A stretch of 64,000 nucleotides of DNA from Erigeron canadensis. Taxonomy: Eukaryota > Streptophyta > Magnoliopsida > Asterales > Asteraceae. The position numbers and the translations under genes are program-made. The number at the start of each line of letters is the position of its first letter. The stretch's first letter is position 1. The stretch is taken from contig NC_057765.1 in NCBI RefSeq assembly GCF_010389155.1, forward strand, positions 26,166,980 to 26,230,979, read 5' to 3'. Shown piece after piece: positions 35,418 through 47,874 of the stretch. Under the pieces are notes generated by a model that did no database searches, was not told the origin of the DNA, and saw only the letters and a list, made by a program, of their open reading frames with translations.

Positions 35418-35927
35418 GTTGGTTTTGTCTGCTCAGCTGACCGGGTTGCCCCGGGCTCCGTGGGCTTTGCCGGTTAATCAGGGCACACTTTGTTTCTTCA
35501 TCACACTTCATCTTCAAGTAATCTCATCACATTCACAATATATATATATATATATTTTTTATTACATTTTACATTTATTATATTTTATATGTTTATATAT
35601 ATATATATATTTATCTTTATAGATTTCTCTTTCACACACATAGTCCTGTTTCTTTAAGATTCTCTTTTGTTATAAACAAGTATATATTCATTACCATTTC
35701 TAACTTTCTCATTTCTCTCCTTTCATTTCTTGCAACAAAAAGTGTATCCATATATCTTCAAAAGTTGGTTTTGTTTTCTTTTTTCCCAAGTTTTTGTGCT
35801 TTTTAAGGTACAAAAATTAACTTAGTAATTGTTTTGGGCCACTCGTGCGTCTGTCAGGATTGAGTACCGTTGTCGTTGTTGTTTAATTGTTAGTTTAAGA
35901 TAAGAAAAGGAAAAAAAGTGTTTGAAG

Positions 35928-38900
35928 ATGAAGTTTATGAAACTTGGATCCAAACCTGATGATTCATTTCAGACTGATGGTAACAATGTCTGGTAATTAT
36001 TTCATTTCATTTCGTATTTTCATACCATTTTGCTTTTTATATATTGTTCATTTATTTTTATTGTTGTGTGTTAGTGTGTGATATCAAAAAGTCTTTAAGT
36101 GTGGGTCATATGTTTTGTTTGATGTTTGTTACTGTTCAATCTTATTGTTATGTGACCCTTTCTCCTAACTTTTTACTGTTTTGGAACTATTGACAAATTA
36201 AGGTTGACCTTATTTGAAATGACCCAAAGATTTCATTTTGGATAAACTGTACTGTAATATGTGTCTAATACTTAATTTTTCTTAAAGTTAAAAAAAAAGA
36301 AAGAAATTCTTATTTTTTGTTTTTTGGGTTTGTTTATGTTTTGCTATGATTTTATTTTTAACTTTTTGTTTACATTCTAATCATACACTTAATAATTAAA
36401 AAAATAAAAATGGGTAACTGATCCATAAAGACAGAAGTAATGTTGGATCTATATTGCATCTTCTGTTAATATAGATCAGACCCTTAAAATGAACTTTTTA
36501 ATGGGGTTAAAAAGATAGTAAAAAATGATTTTTTAAAATAATGTAACATATTATGACATATTGATGATAATTATAATTAATTAATATGTAACAAAATACT
36601 TATGGTATATGCAGGTATGTGACTTCTGAGTTAGCAACTGATGCCATCATCAATGTAGGAGATTCAAAGTTTTATCTACATAAGGTATGCTGATCTATAA
36701 ATCGATATAGAATTATCGTAGCTTAGATCTGATAGCATATAACCGAAAAACTTTTGTTTGTGTTCGATTTTCGCTAACAAGTTATCCTTTTTTTTTCAGT
36801 TCCCCCTTTTATCCAAATGTGGTCGGTTACAAAAACTAGTAGGAAGCACAACTGAAGAAATCGACATACATGAAATCCCGGGTGGTTCTACAGCGTTTGA
36901 AATATGTGCTAAGTTCTGTTATGGTATGACAGTAACCTTGAACGCGTACAATGTTATGTCGACATATTGTGCTGCTGATTATCTTGAAATGTATGAAACA
37001 ATTGATAAAGGAAATCTTGTTTATAAGATCAGTGTTTTTCTCAACTCGAGCATTTTTAGAAGCTGGAAAGATTCGATTATTGTTCTGCAAACCACTAAAT
37101 ATATGAAATCTTTCTCTGAAGAACCAAAGCTAGTTAACCTTTGTATAAACTCGATAGCTGCAAAAGCATCGGTTGATGTCTCTAAGGTTGACTGGTCTTA
37201 TACTTATAACCGTAAGAAACTTCCTGAAGAAATAGAACCTGTAGAAGAGATTAGAACCCGAATGGTACCAAAAGATTGGTGGGTCGAGGACTTAGCTGAG
37301 CTAGAAATAGGTTTGTATAAACAAGTTCTTGTGAGTATAAAAAGTAAAGGTTTGGTATGTAATGAAGTGATTGGCGAAGCGTTAAGAGCGTTTGCCTTGA
37401 GAAGATTACCAGGATTTCACAAGGGTATTGTTCACAGTGGTGATGTTGTAAAAGCTAAATCTGTAGTGGATATTATTGCCTGGTTATTGCCACAAGAGAA
37501 AGGCTGCGTTTCGTGTGAATTCTTGCTAAAATTGTTAAAAATGGCAATTTTGGTTGATTCGGGGGAAACTGTGAAAAGGGAGTTGGTTAAAAGGATTGGT
37601 CAGCAGTTAGAGGAGGCTAATGTGGAAGATCTTTTGATTCAAGCTAAAGAAGGTGATGGTGAGACAGAAAGCATGATATTTGATGTGAATATAGTCAATC
37701 AGATAGTGAAGGAGTTTAATGTTCAAGATCAGAATGGTGACTTTGAAGATGAACATGAGATTCAAGAAACAGGAAGAACGAATGGAGGGATTTTATCTGA
37801 AGCTTCAAAGTTAATGGTAGCTAAATTGGTTGATGCTTATTTAGCTGAAATATCAAAAGATCCAAATCTACCTGTTGGGATGTTTGTAGATCTCGCAGAG
37901 ATGGTGTCGGGTGCCTCTAGAGCTTCTCATGATGGTCTCTATCGAGCCATTGATATGTATCTCAAGGTAAAAATTACTCTGTTGCTTGTACCATATTTCT
38001 ATTCATTTATGAATCTCAATTTGGGTTGTGTTGTATCTCAAATGGGTCGAAACAAAAAAAAAGTTGTTAAATACGGAAGGGACGAATGGGTTGAAAGTTG
38101 TGAAGCGTCAGAATATTATGCCTAAACCATTTTATTCAAATGCATATATAGTTTATTACTAGCTAAGTATCCCGGGTTTAACCCGGGAATAGTAATAAAA
38201 GTTTTGTAAAAACATATATTTAATACTTAAGTTGTGACAGTCCAACGGTACTCATAACCTCGTAATATTATATCTTATGTTTCAAATAAATTTAATTAGT
38301 TTATAAACCTGTATTATATGCCAAAAGTTTAAAATTATGTTATCATAAAATTAATTATATGATGAAAATATAAAAGTCCCATGTATAAAATATTAGAGTT
38401 TTCAAAAGAAAATAAAAAAAAAGACATCAAAAATAACAAAATAAAAATGAAATAAACTTTAATTAGGAAGGTGTTTTTGACATCATAAATAAATTAAATA
38501 AAAAAGAACTAATTTTAAGAAAAAATTTGAAGGTGACAAATTAGTTATTTTTGTAAAATGTGATGTCATAACAATTTTATTTTATTTAATATAAAGATTG
38601 CATTATATTATTTTTGTAATTATAATTGAAACTTAATTAGTTACACCGACAAATTTTTAAAAAAAAAACAAGAAATTTTTACTAGTCAAGCGATCAATCC
38701 ACCTCTCATCTTTTCGTGAAGTGTAGGGTTGCAAATAAGCTATGGGGTTTAATATCATCTTGGCTTGGTATTCGATTTGAGTGTTGGACTATTTGGGGGA
38801 CACTTTTAACATGCAGATTAAAGTCTCTAAGAAAAAGTGTATAGAAAGTATCATTTCTTGCATGGTTTGGGTGATATGGCGGCATAGAAACGAGCTGGTG

Positions 38901-39804
38901 TTTTCTCTGAGTATTCAAAGAGCCGAATTCCTTTTCGATTCCATTGTGTCTCAATCTTACTTGTGGGTGTCGAGTAGGTGTCGAAAGTTCCATGTGACCC
39001 GGGACGATTGGTTTCTTAACCCTCTTCGTGTTTTATAATTTTGTTGTGTTCGGAGGGTTGCTCTTTTGGTTCGTTATGTAATTGTAATTGTACTTGTACT
39101 CTGGTTGATGTCTAGTGCTTTGCTAGATACCGACTCCTTTTTATTAATATACTGCCGTTCTAAAAAAAAAACTAACCTGACCCAGCCCGTTTTGAGCTGT
39201 ATCAAAATCAGGCATTTAAACTTGATAATAATAAAAGTGATTTGCTTATAACTTTGTGCTCCTGATGCAGGCACATCCTGGGATCAGTAAGAGTGAAAGG
39301 AAGAGAATATGCAGGCTGATGGATTGCAAGAAGCTTTCAGTAGATGCATGTATGCATGCTGTTCAGAACGAGAGGCTTCCATTGCGTGTGGTGGTGCAAG
39401 TTCTCTTCTTTGAGCAAGCTAGAGCTGCAACCTCTTCCGGTAGCAGCACTCCCGATCTTCCCAAATCAATGAAAGCTCTAACTGTCTCCAATGGAAGACC
39501 TGCAGCGCACCAAGAAGATGAATGGGATGGTGTTGCAACAGCCGAAGAACTAAAGGCGTTGAAGGATGAGCTAGCAGTGTTAAGAACAAGGCAACATGGC
39601 CCTAAGAGCACTGTATCAGACAAGGCTTCGGTTCCTAGAGTCAAAGGATTACTTTCAACTAAGAAACTACTCTCGAAGATTTGGTCAAGCAAAGGTGGAA
39701 TTAGAGAGAATAGCGGGTCGAGTTCCTCTGAAAGTCTTGGCTCCGCCAATCCTGATGAAACCAAGTCAACCCCTTCAAGAAAAGGGAGATATTCGGTGTC
39801 TTAA
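35928..39804 (+). CDS. NPY: NPH3/BTB domain protein of the NPY (MAB4/ENP) family, 611 aa, four exons
   Basis: CDS join(35928..35992, 36615..36684, 36800..37966, 39271..39804), all introns GT-AG, 611 residues, close to the usual length. It starts MKFMKLGSKPD, the N-terminus typical of NPY proteins; the two Mets are in one frame and the first was chosen. Domains: BTB/POZ about residues 25-130 (YLHKFPLLSK, FCYGMTVTLNAYNV), NPH3 domain about 204-483 (from DWWVEDLAEL to the signature LMDCKKLS..ACMHAVQNERLPLRVVVQVLFFEQ), a short coiled coil about 522-542, and a basic Ser-rich tail ending GRYSVS, which resembles the C-terminal phosphorylation motif of the family. Known role of NPY proteins: plasma-membrane-associated scaffolds acting with AGC kinases in PIN polarity and auxin-dependent organ formation; BTB-NPH3 proteins can also act as CUL3 adaptors. 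Which Arabidopsis NPY is the orthologue is not settled; NPY2/NPY4 look nearest from memory. Confidence 0.95.
38158..38597 (-). mobile_element. Small non-autonomous Helitron in NPY intron 3
   Basis: 440 bp. On the minus strand it starts TCTTTATATTAAAT after an A (38597 downward) and ends with a hairpin CCCGGGTTAAACCCGGG, an 8-base spacer and CTAGT (38162-38158). These are the two diagnostic Helitron termini. The base after CTAGT is A rather than the usual T. It contains no coding sequence. It lies 191 bases after the exon 3 donor site and well away from both splice junctions. Confidence 0.85.
38690..39171 (+). mobile_element. 5'-truncated LINE 3' end in NPY intron 3
   Basis: Encodes the C-terminal tail of a plant L1-type ORF2. 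The zf-RVT-like stretch STSHLFVKCRVANKLW comes first, then after a frame change VIWRHRNELVFS and RCRKFHVTRDDWF, ending at TAA (39036-39038). A short 3' UTR and a run of ten A (39162-39171) follow. 5' truncation plus a poly-A tail is the normal outcome of LINE insertion. I could not find a clear target duplication. It sits 99 bp before exon 4. Confidence 0.82.
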
Positions 39805-40448
39805 GCATGCATGGTCAGTAGTATCAATATAGTTTTGAGCAAAAAGAAGAATATGAAGTTGTCTCTAGTCTTGAATACAGGAAAGCACAAGTGTAATAGT
39901 CTTTTCGAATTCATTTAGGTAGCTGGGCTTCTTTTGTTAATTAAAGTATGTAATCAATTAGGCATATGGGGTAATAAGTAATAACCCTAGAATTGATGAT
40001 TGAAATGAAATCGAAAGTCTATTTAAGTAGCTTTCTAAAGTGATCATTTATGCGATACTGAATGCGTTCATGACCTTCAATCATCTGATAATGCATCAAA
40101 GAATGTAATGGTACTAGCCTCAAAAATGGTACTACCATTTAATAACAGCAACATAAAATCGCAACAAGCACAAAACTCTCATCATGCTCATTGTGCAAAC
40201 TTTACCAAATTACAAAAGAACATTAAAAAAAGTGCAATTACACATCCTATATATATACATAGTGTAAGAACCCTAGACTAGTTAGGCACAAACTACATTT
40301 TCTCCTTGCAAAGAAAATACACGATAAATTCCCCAAAAGAAAAAGAGAACCGAAAGCTACAAGCCAAAAAGTCAGCTACTTTATTACTTCCGGAATTTCC
40401 AATTTTCACTTGATGTAATGTTAGCAGTTTCTTGAATATAGATCAGTT
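39805..40448. other. Intergenic stretch between two convergent genes
   Basis: Holds the 3' UTRs of the NPY gene (+) and the QWRF2-like gene (-). AATAAG/AATTAAAG-type polyadenylation-like signals occur around 39935-39980. No other gene is visible. Confidence 0.6.
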
Positions 40449-43400
40449 CTACAAATGTGATTTTTTCATGCACTTCGTTTGTAACATATGGGTTCTCAAA
40501 CTACAATCTTTGACCTGTTAATATCATTTACATAAACATAATTATAAAAAGGAAGATGGGTTGAATTCAAACCAAATAAAAACAGTCAAAATGGCAATAA
40601 TTTAGAGTTCTTTTTCTCTATACCTTGAGGGCTGCTAACATTGACAATAAACCTTTGCAGAATCTAAGCAAAGTTTGCTCTTTTGCGCACAAATTTGAGA
40701 GCTCAGTGACAATTGAATTTGCTTCCTCCACCTGAAAAATCACAATTTTGTCTGACTTAGAGGTTGAGGTTGTTTGAATATGAATTTTTGAAAGTGCTTA
40801 TGTTATTTTGAATAATGAGACAACCATTTTAGTAAGTCAAGAAATCCTTAAAGTGAACAAATAACATTATTGTGAAGAGGTAAAAAGGAATTCATCTCAC
40901 GAGAACGGAAGTAAGAGTCTCTCAGGTTTGATTAAAGAAATGCTGAAATGGGTAATTCTATATTGTGTCTTGAAAAAATTGCAGCTAGTATGCATCTGAT
41001 TATTAACTGATATGGAAACCAGAAGTTGCTAACCCCATATAGCTAACTTGGACCAGTATATAAAGTTTTGACGAAATCAGAAAGAAAACTACCTTTACAC
41101 AGAGCGAGCATACTGACGAACACACAGCCTGCATCACATCAAGTGCTGAACTTATGATATCTTTCATACTTTGGAGGTCAGCCTGATGAGATCGACACCA
41201 ACGTAAGCTTTTAAGGATTTGAGAACATACTTAACATTAATGAAAAAGAAAACGGTAAAACAGGAAAAGAACATACTATTGCACCACCAACTGGAAGACG
41301 AAGAGTGCTAGCTTTTAAAGCTTCAATTGCTCCAAGCAAAGATATAGAATGATCTTTATCCAAAGCAGCCCAATCTTCGAGAAAAGCAATCTGTATTTGC
41401 AGATAATAACAGTTGAGTAAGAGTTAAATGACTATAGAGCAGGTTCTCAGCCATTTAAACCCATGAAAAGCTTTACCTGTTCCTTGAGAATGGTGGCTAA
41501 CTTGAGTTTTTGCCTCAGCAACTGCAACCTGTGTCTTTTTTTGGTGACTGAGTCACGTAAGTCGGAGATTGTGATCCATGCATTCCAGAGATTTTTCTGC
41601 AGAAAGCAAATATTTCGCTCATTAGTCATTAGTTCATCGATTGTGTAGATTAATGACATGATAAACACTAAGATTGGTTCAGAAAATATGGCAGATAGAT
41701 CTAAGCTGGTGCAACATATAACAAGTTACAAAATAGGATCTATCATTTAAGTTAGGAGTTTCTGCAGTTTCAACAGACTTTGAATGATAGCTAAACTGAT
41801 TTAAGATTTCCCAAAACTAGGTAATATATACTTTCATGGTTGTCATTGGCTAAAAAGACGAATAATATGCAATTATGCATATCGGTAAATTCAATCAGCA
41901 AAAGCAAAGGTGACCACGTAACACAACCTGAGTTGAGCCATGCAACCCACCCATTCTGCTATCTGAATGGCATGCCAACTGCAAAGTGGCCCATGTGACC
42001 ACGTGGCACAGTAAAAAAAGGCATTAATTATGGCAAAAAAAAACAATTTGATTACAACAATTATCTAAGTCTCTGAATAACGAGATTTACAAAGTTAAAT
42101 GCCTGTTTGACCCATTCGCTTCTAGGTAACTTTTTATTAATACGCTTGAAATAGAACGCAGCCTGATTCGAAAATTTTATTAGTAAAGAAGTAAGGCTTG
42201 CTACTTCTAGTCAAAATGATAAAAAGGTAATGAAGCATTCTTTGGAAAAGGCTTGTTAAAGGCTAAGTAAGAGTCAATCAGAGGACTCTTGGGTTTAGCA
42301 ACCCTGTTCCGACTAGGGAGATGATATAGTGGTTGCTAAACATCTAGGCGTATTGATATTGATGCAAGGTTTGAAAGCTTTAAGCCTCCTGAATGGAGTA
42401 TTTGTTAGGCAATCAAATTGGAAGCCTTTGGCGAAAGATTTTAAGAGAAGGTGCAAACAGCCGATGTAATTACTCTTAACAAACTCAGCATGCCAACAAT
42501 CCATATAGGAATACATAGTACAATGCTAGAATTTCTACCTTCCAGATACCCATAAATTCTCTATCTTTTTCCAGCCATGTTTCCAAAATAAATCATTCTA
42601 GTATGCTTGACAGTGACTATTATAGATCCCATAGATAAACATTACATTTACAAAAAGTTCCTGACAATCTAACATAAAGTATGAGCATAAAATATCATGA
42701 AAGGTAATGGGATGAAGTAATGGGCGAATTGAACGAAATATCATACTTTTATTATATAGTTGCAAATGGCAACCTGCATGTACTTTCATATCAACTAGCC
42801 CACTGCATATACTTTCTTTTCTAATGTTTTCTACTTAATTAGTAGTAAAGTAAATTTTTTCCAAAACAAAGGGGTTAAGTCGGATAGCATTTAAAGACGG
42901 AGATAACATCACTAATGCCTTAGTCATCCTTCTTTTTACATAATTAGACCCTTTCCCGAATCTAACTGAAGAGCTTGGAGGTTAAATTTCATATCAATTA
43001 CGACTATACAACATGATAATACAACACCATGTTCATTTAATAGAACATTTGACAATAACTTGGAGTTAACCAACAACTCTGCAGAAAGAAGATAATGTTT
43101 GAGTGCACACCATACGCATTAACAATCACACGTATTACCGTATTTAACATCGTTAATAAAAGAATGAAAAAGTATGTTTGACAGTGATTATGATTGTTGT
43201 TATAGATGAGCTCACACGTAAACAATCTGCTATACTCATTATATTGATGGAACATCATGCAATGAAATGTTATGAAGTAATGCCTGAGTAGCACATAATG
43301 CAATTGAAGAATGGCACCCCGTATTTACTTTTGCATGTATTCATATTTCCAAAACGAAGGACTAGGTTCTAAAGATGAAAAGAAATCACTAATGCACTTC

Positions 43401-44976
43401 TCATCCTTCTTTTTTACCATATTTGGCCATCAATTACCAATAATTAACCGTACTGTTATCTCCTTTTGTACAAATTATGATTACGCAACATAACACAATG
43501 CAATATTCAAATAAACACAAACGTGTGGATATTCTAAAACAATGTAGCATAGCAACTTAGTGAACATACCTCTGAACTATGCCTCTGCTTCAACAATGTA
43601 TCTTCAGTTGTAGCATTAATAAACCGCCACTGCAATTGCCGATTGTAAAAAAGCCTCAACAAATGCGCATCAATAATTCGATTCTCACCAACTTTTCCTC
43701 TCCTTACATCAACAGCAAAGCTAAGAACCGATGGCGTCTCATTAAAACTAGTACTAATAGTTCCCGCAACTGAATTTCTTCTTGGACTAATCATCCCCCT
43801 TGATGGTGAAAATGCACCTGATGATGACATAAACTTACTTGGTGATGCAGGTCTCATCCTATTAGGTGAAGCCATAGTTCTTGGTGAAGATAATGGACTA
43901 TCACTTGAAAACTTCTTTGCCAAAGCCATCTTTGACGGTGTCACTAGCTTTGAACCAGGACTAGTCGAAAAAGGTGCACCAGGATCCTGCAACCGCCTCA
44001 TCCTACTATTCGTTTCTTGCCAAAATTTAGCAGACCCAACCATCCCTCTAGGCCCACTATGTGTACGGTTTAGCCCGAAACTTTCTTGAACTCCAGATGT
44101 ACTACCCGAAGACACACTATCAGTATCAGAAGTAATATCAGATTGCCCCATCGACGAATCATTAACTAAATTCCCATTCACATTTTGTTGAATTACAGAA
44201 TTACCCAAATCAAGACTAAATCTACCACCATCAATAGATGACCTCCTGCCTTCCAAATTCATAGACTGATGTAAAGCTCTAATCACATTCCCCGATCCAA
44301 TCATATTACTTTTCTCAACCCCACAATCCAAACTCAAACTTTTAGACAAAACAGTCTGATTCGGCTGCCGGGTTCTAGCAGGCCATCTATGCTGATCAGC
44401 TGGTTTCGTATTCTCTCCATGATCCCCTACACCGCAATCCACCTTACTTCTCACAGGAGTCCCTAATCTTTTCCTCTCAGGGGTACCTTTTCTCACATTT
44501 GGAGATGGCGGTGTTGCTTTAGTCTTACTAACAGGTAATGAAAACGTTTCCCCTTGAAACGAAACAGACAAACTTCTTGTTGATGTAACCAACAACTTAG
44601 TAGCAGCAGACACTTCAACATTATTGGGTTTTAAGTTAAGATCCGGCCGAGCAGATCGTCTCCTGTCTGCAGAAACAGACCGTTTCACCGCAGCCGGAGT
44701 AGTCACATTTCTTGAAATTAAGGGTGAAGGAAACCTCCTTGAAGATGTTGGTGTCGGTATATTCGATAAATTTGAATTTAAATTTGAATTTGAATGTGAA
44801 TTTGAACTTGAAGTTGAAGGCGAAGGAGATAAATATCTTGAGGAAACTTGTCTAGATTTCGGTCTACTTACTGATTTGTTAGGGTTATTATGATTAGTAC
44901 TAATTCCATTATCTTTTTCAGAAGGTAATAATGGAGGTCTATTTGTTGTGCTTGTTTCAGAAATGGCAGCCACCAT
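40449..44976 (-). CDS. QWRF2: QWRF-motif protein, QWRF2 / SCO3-AUG8 family, 634 aa, six exons
   Basis: CDS complement(join(40449..40514, 40624..40731, 41093..41182, 41277..41390, 41477..41596, 43570..44976)), all introns GT-AG in phase 0, 634 residues. The start at 44976 (MVAAISET) matches the family N-terminus; a Met two codons upstream and a longer AT-rich extension are judged to be 5' UTR. Residues 1-430 are Ser/Pro/Arg-rich and disordered, with family blocks KRSVSADRRR, ATKLLVTSTRSLSVSFQGE, ASDTDSVSSGST-like ITSDTDSVSSGST, RFWQETNSRxRRLQDPG-like AKFWQETNSRMRRLQDPG, and VLSFAVDVRRGKVGENRI. QWRF is at about 449-452, followed by the C-terminal helical DUF566 region from NLWNAWITISDLRDSV onward. 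Members bind microtubules; one relative is an augmin subunit. QWRF2 acts in flower and cell-division processes. Intron 1 is 1,973 bp. SNSHSNSNLNSNLSN-type low complexity occurs near residue 55. Confidence 0.95.
42600..43450. repeat. Diverged tandem duplication inside QWRF2 intron 1
   Basis: GTATGCTTGACAGTGACTAT at 42601 recurs as GTATGTTTGACAGTGATTAT at about 43172. CACTAATGC...TCATCCTTCTTTTT at about 42910 recurs at about 43388. Order is kept but spacing differs by about 95 bp, so this is an old duplication of roughly 0.5 kb with later indels. Confidence 0.7.
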
Positions 44977-44982
44977 TGTCAT

Positions 44983-45450
44983 ACAATATATATATATTAT
45001 ATATATATATATATAAAAATATGTATCTATAATGAAATTAAGCAAAATTAAAAACTACCCAGATGAAATCTTGGAAAAAAGATGAAAACTTTACCTCACA
45101 TTGTCGAATTAAAGATCAAAAAAGCAAAAAAGTTGGCATCTTTTTCCAAGATTTTGAAAGCCCATTAACATAAAGATCTAGAAACACCATTCAGACTTGA
45201 AATCCTCAAATGGGTATTTGAAATTTCCCACATTTCTTCAGTTTTTGGAGCAAATTTGATGTTATTTTGTTGTTGGGAAACAAGAAAATAGTAGAAGGAG
45301 CGACTGGGGGCCTTCAAGATTCAGAGGGAAGGGGGCCTTTTTGGAGTGGTGAGATTTGGAAAAAAGTGATGGGGGTGAAGAAGAGGTGAGTGGGGTGGGG
45401 GAAGGGAAGGGAGTGTGTGTGTGTGTGTTTGGGGTTGTGTGAATCTTGGA
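44983..45450 (-). promoter_or_regulatory. Probable 5' UTR and proximal promoter of the QWRF2-like gene
   Basis: Contains an (AT)n tract (44988-45014), a pyrimidine-rich leader on the minus strand and a (GT)n run (45412-45428). A GTAAAG...ATTATAG pair (about 45096 to 45030) could bound a 5' UTR intron that would remove the upstream in-frame extension; this is inference only. Confidence 0.4.
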
Positions 45451-45916
45451 GAAAATTTACGCTAAACAAAAATTAAAAATTTATTTACTTTATTACTTTA
45501 AATGTTGCAACAAAACAAAACTGATTTGCCACTCTGTCTGTTTCTCTTTATTTAAACTATGGAAAAAACTGTTAGATTTTCCTCTCACAAACTCTTCATG
45601 AAAATCATATATGTAAATACAAAATCATTCCCCTCTCAAACTCTTAAAAGTAGGTTGTTACTAAAAACATAATTGTTAACCCGATTATCAGAATTGTCAT
45701 GAGTAATTTTGGGTAATGACAGGTTTTGTAACTCATCATTTTAATGATCTATATCTATATCTAGATATATACACTTCTATATCATATTATTGAAAAAAAT
45801 AATATTTTATTTTTCAAAATGTTAAAAAATATGTAATATTTTCACTTAATACCACTTAAAAAATATTCACATTTTCTTTAATACTAATAATTAAATTACA
45901 CTATCAATTATTTAGA
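45430..45916. other. Gene-free AT-rich spacer
   Basis: No feature recognised between the QWRF2 promoter region and the next transposon. Confidence 0.45.
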
Positions 45917-45925
45917 GATTAACCA

Positions 45926-47081
45926 CGGGAAGAGCAACAAACTATCTCATTTGTATACGGTTGTCCATTATACTTTTTTATTGATGAGGTTCACCCACAA
46001 ACTTTTTTTTGTACACGGTTGACCCATATTACCGGTAATCACCATTTTTAATGACATGACAACCACGTGGACGTTTAATGAAGTTGACATGGATTTACAA
46101 CGACAAGTTTAACCGCTAAATGACTAATGTACTTTTCCTTTTATACATGGTTGCCCAATGAAATTTTTTTCAATTGATGTGTATTACCAACAAACTCTTA
46201 AAATTTGTACATTGTTGACCCAAATATTCAAATTTGTTCTCTCTTATACTCAAATCTTCAAAATTGTTTTTTTCACTAAAAGAAAACCCATAAATTATAA
46301 TATTAATAATAAAAAAAAAAAACAAAAGAGTTTTCTTAAAAAAATTTCAACTGCTAACCGCTCAGTCACTGGGAAATTGTAATTGGTATTTCTATTGGTT
46401 AGGGGTTGTGCGGATTTTAATTTTGAGTGTTTTGGTACAAATTTCGAGTTCCAATTTGAAGAAACGAGAGAGAAAATGTTAATTTTGAGTTTTCCGGCGA
46501 AACGTTTGAATTCTTGCAGGCTAACAAAGGTAATTGTATAAGATATCTTTTTATCTGAATTAGGAATGTGAGTTTAAAATTGATAATATAAATGCCTAAT
46601 TAGTCAACTATTCGTTTGACAAATTTCTGATTTACTACCAGATTGTCAACCAAATGGGACAAAAATCTGAATAAAACGTTTTTTTTTTCTGGAACATGTA
46701 TATAATTGTTGGGGTTTTTTTAGAAAAAATCTTTTGTTTTATTTTTAATTAAAATTTCTTGGTTTTCTTTTTAGAGAGAGAAGCACTTTTGAAGATTTGA
46801 GTATGAGAAGATTTTGGTCAACCATGTATAAACTTTAAGAGTTTGTTGGTAATACATATCAATTAAAAAAGTTCAATGGCCAACCATGCACAAAAGGAAA
46901 AGTACATTAGTCATCTACATATTAAACCTGTCGTTGTGAATCCATGTCAGCTTTATTAACCGACTATAATCGGTCAACTACGGGTCAACCGTGTACAAAA
47001 AAAAAGTTGTGTGTAAACCTCATCAATAAAAAGTATAATGGGCAACCATGTATAAATGGGAAAATACGTTGGTCTTCCCAT
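45926..47081. mobile_element. Mutator-like element with about 390-bp TIRs
   Basis: The left arm from 45926 pairs with the reverse complement of the right arm down to about 46680. Shared blocks include TTGATGAGGTTCAC, GTACACGGTTGACCC, GACTAATGTACTTTTCCTTTT and ATTACCAACAAACTCTTAAA. Flanking 9-mers GATTAACCA (45917-45925) and GATTAATCC (47082-47090) match at seven of nine positions. The centre (about 400 bp) has no open frame of note. Long TIRs plus 9-bp flanks point to the Mutator superfamily. Confidence 0.75.
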
Positions 47082-47370
47082 GATTAATCCCAATCATTTA
47101 TCTTTGAAATATCTTCATCAACCTTTTACATCAAATACTTTTACAAAAACAATCTACATCACTCGACGTCGCCTCCATCACCAACAATCGCCCCAACCAC
47201 CACAACGTCGCCAAAAAATTCATCGCTGCATTGCAAGTGTACCGTGCTAGTCATTATGATGTTTTTATTTTATGCTAGATGTAATATATTAACTCTTTTC
47301 ATTATGTCTGTTGATTGTAACATGTGTAATAGTTACAAAAATGGATTGCATTTTCGGGGTTTGTAGTATT

Positions 47371-47498
47371 ACACCAGTTGCAAGTTTGATACAAGCATGT
47401 GAAAAGTGGTGTTTCATGTTCATGTAACTGGTGTGATAACACAAGGACAACGAACACCACTTTTCACGTGTTTGTATCAAACTTACAACTGATGTGAT
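47371..47498. repeat. Inverted repeat with 44-bp arms
   Basis: ACACCAGTTGCAAGTTTGATACAAGC... at the left pairs with ...TTTGTATCAAACTTACAACTGATGTGA at the right with a few mismatches. A third, partial copy (ACAAACATGTGAAAAGTG) follows at about 47530. Likely a MITE remnant. Confidence 0.75.
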
Positions 47499-47874
47499 AT
47501 CGCATGGATCAAAAATGCAATTTGTTTTAATACAAACATGTGAAAAGTGATATTTCATGTTCTAGTACTTTATATTTTAAGGAAATAAATAATACGTGCA
47601 GAGCAACACTCTGCTTCGTATTACCAAATCCATCATGTGAAAAAATGTAAAAAAAAAGTAAAAATCAAAATCAAAATGTCTTTTGATACCATATTTAGAA
47701 TGAAAAGTATTGGCTCAAACAACAAATCTAAAGTATACAAAAAAATCTATGATAATCTTGTAAGAACATGATGGAGACACCATACAAGATATATAATTGA
47801 TCCTGTTGATTCAAAAAATACCCAAAAATAATTCTTCTAAATTTTCATTGATGCAAATAGAAAACCAAAATTTA

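Noticed and set aside
36758..36799. Start of the NPY protein at the Met at 36758
   Set aside because: That Met lies in intron 2; exons 1 and 2 (35928-36684) encode the conserved N-terminus and a good TTTTTTTCAG acceptor precedes 36800.
39256..39804. Separate gene for the 182-codon frame after the LINE
   Set aside because: It is exon 4 of the NPY gene; it carries the end of the NPH3 domain and joins in phase to exon 3.
44977..45045. Longer N-terminus of the QWRF2-like protein
   Set aside because: The added residues are encoded by an (AT)n tract and do not resemble the family, which begins MVAA.
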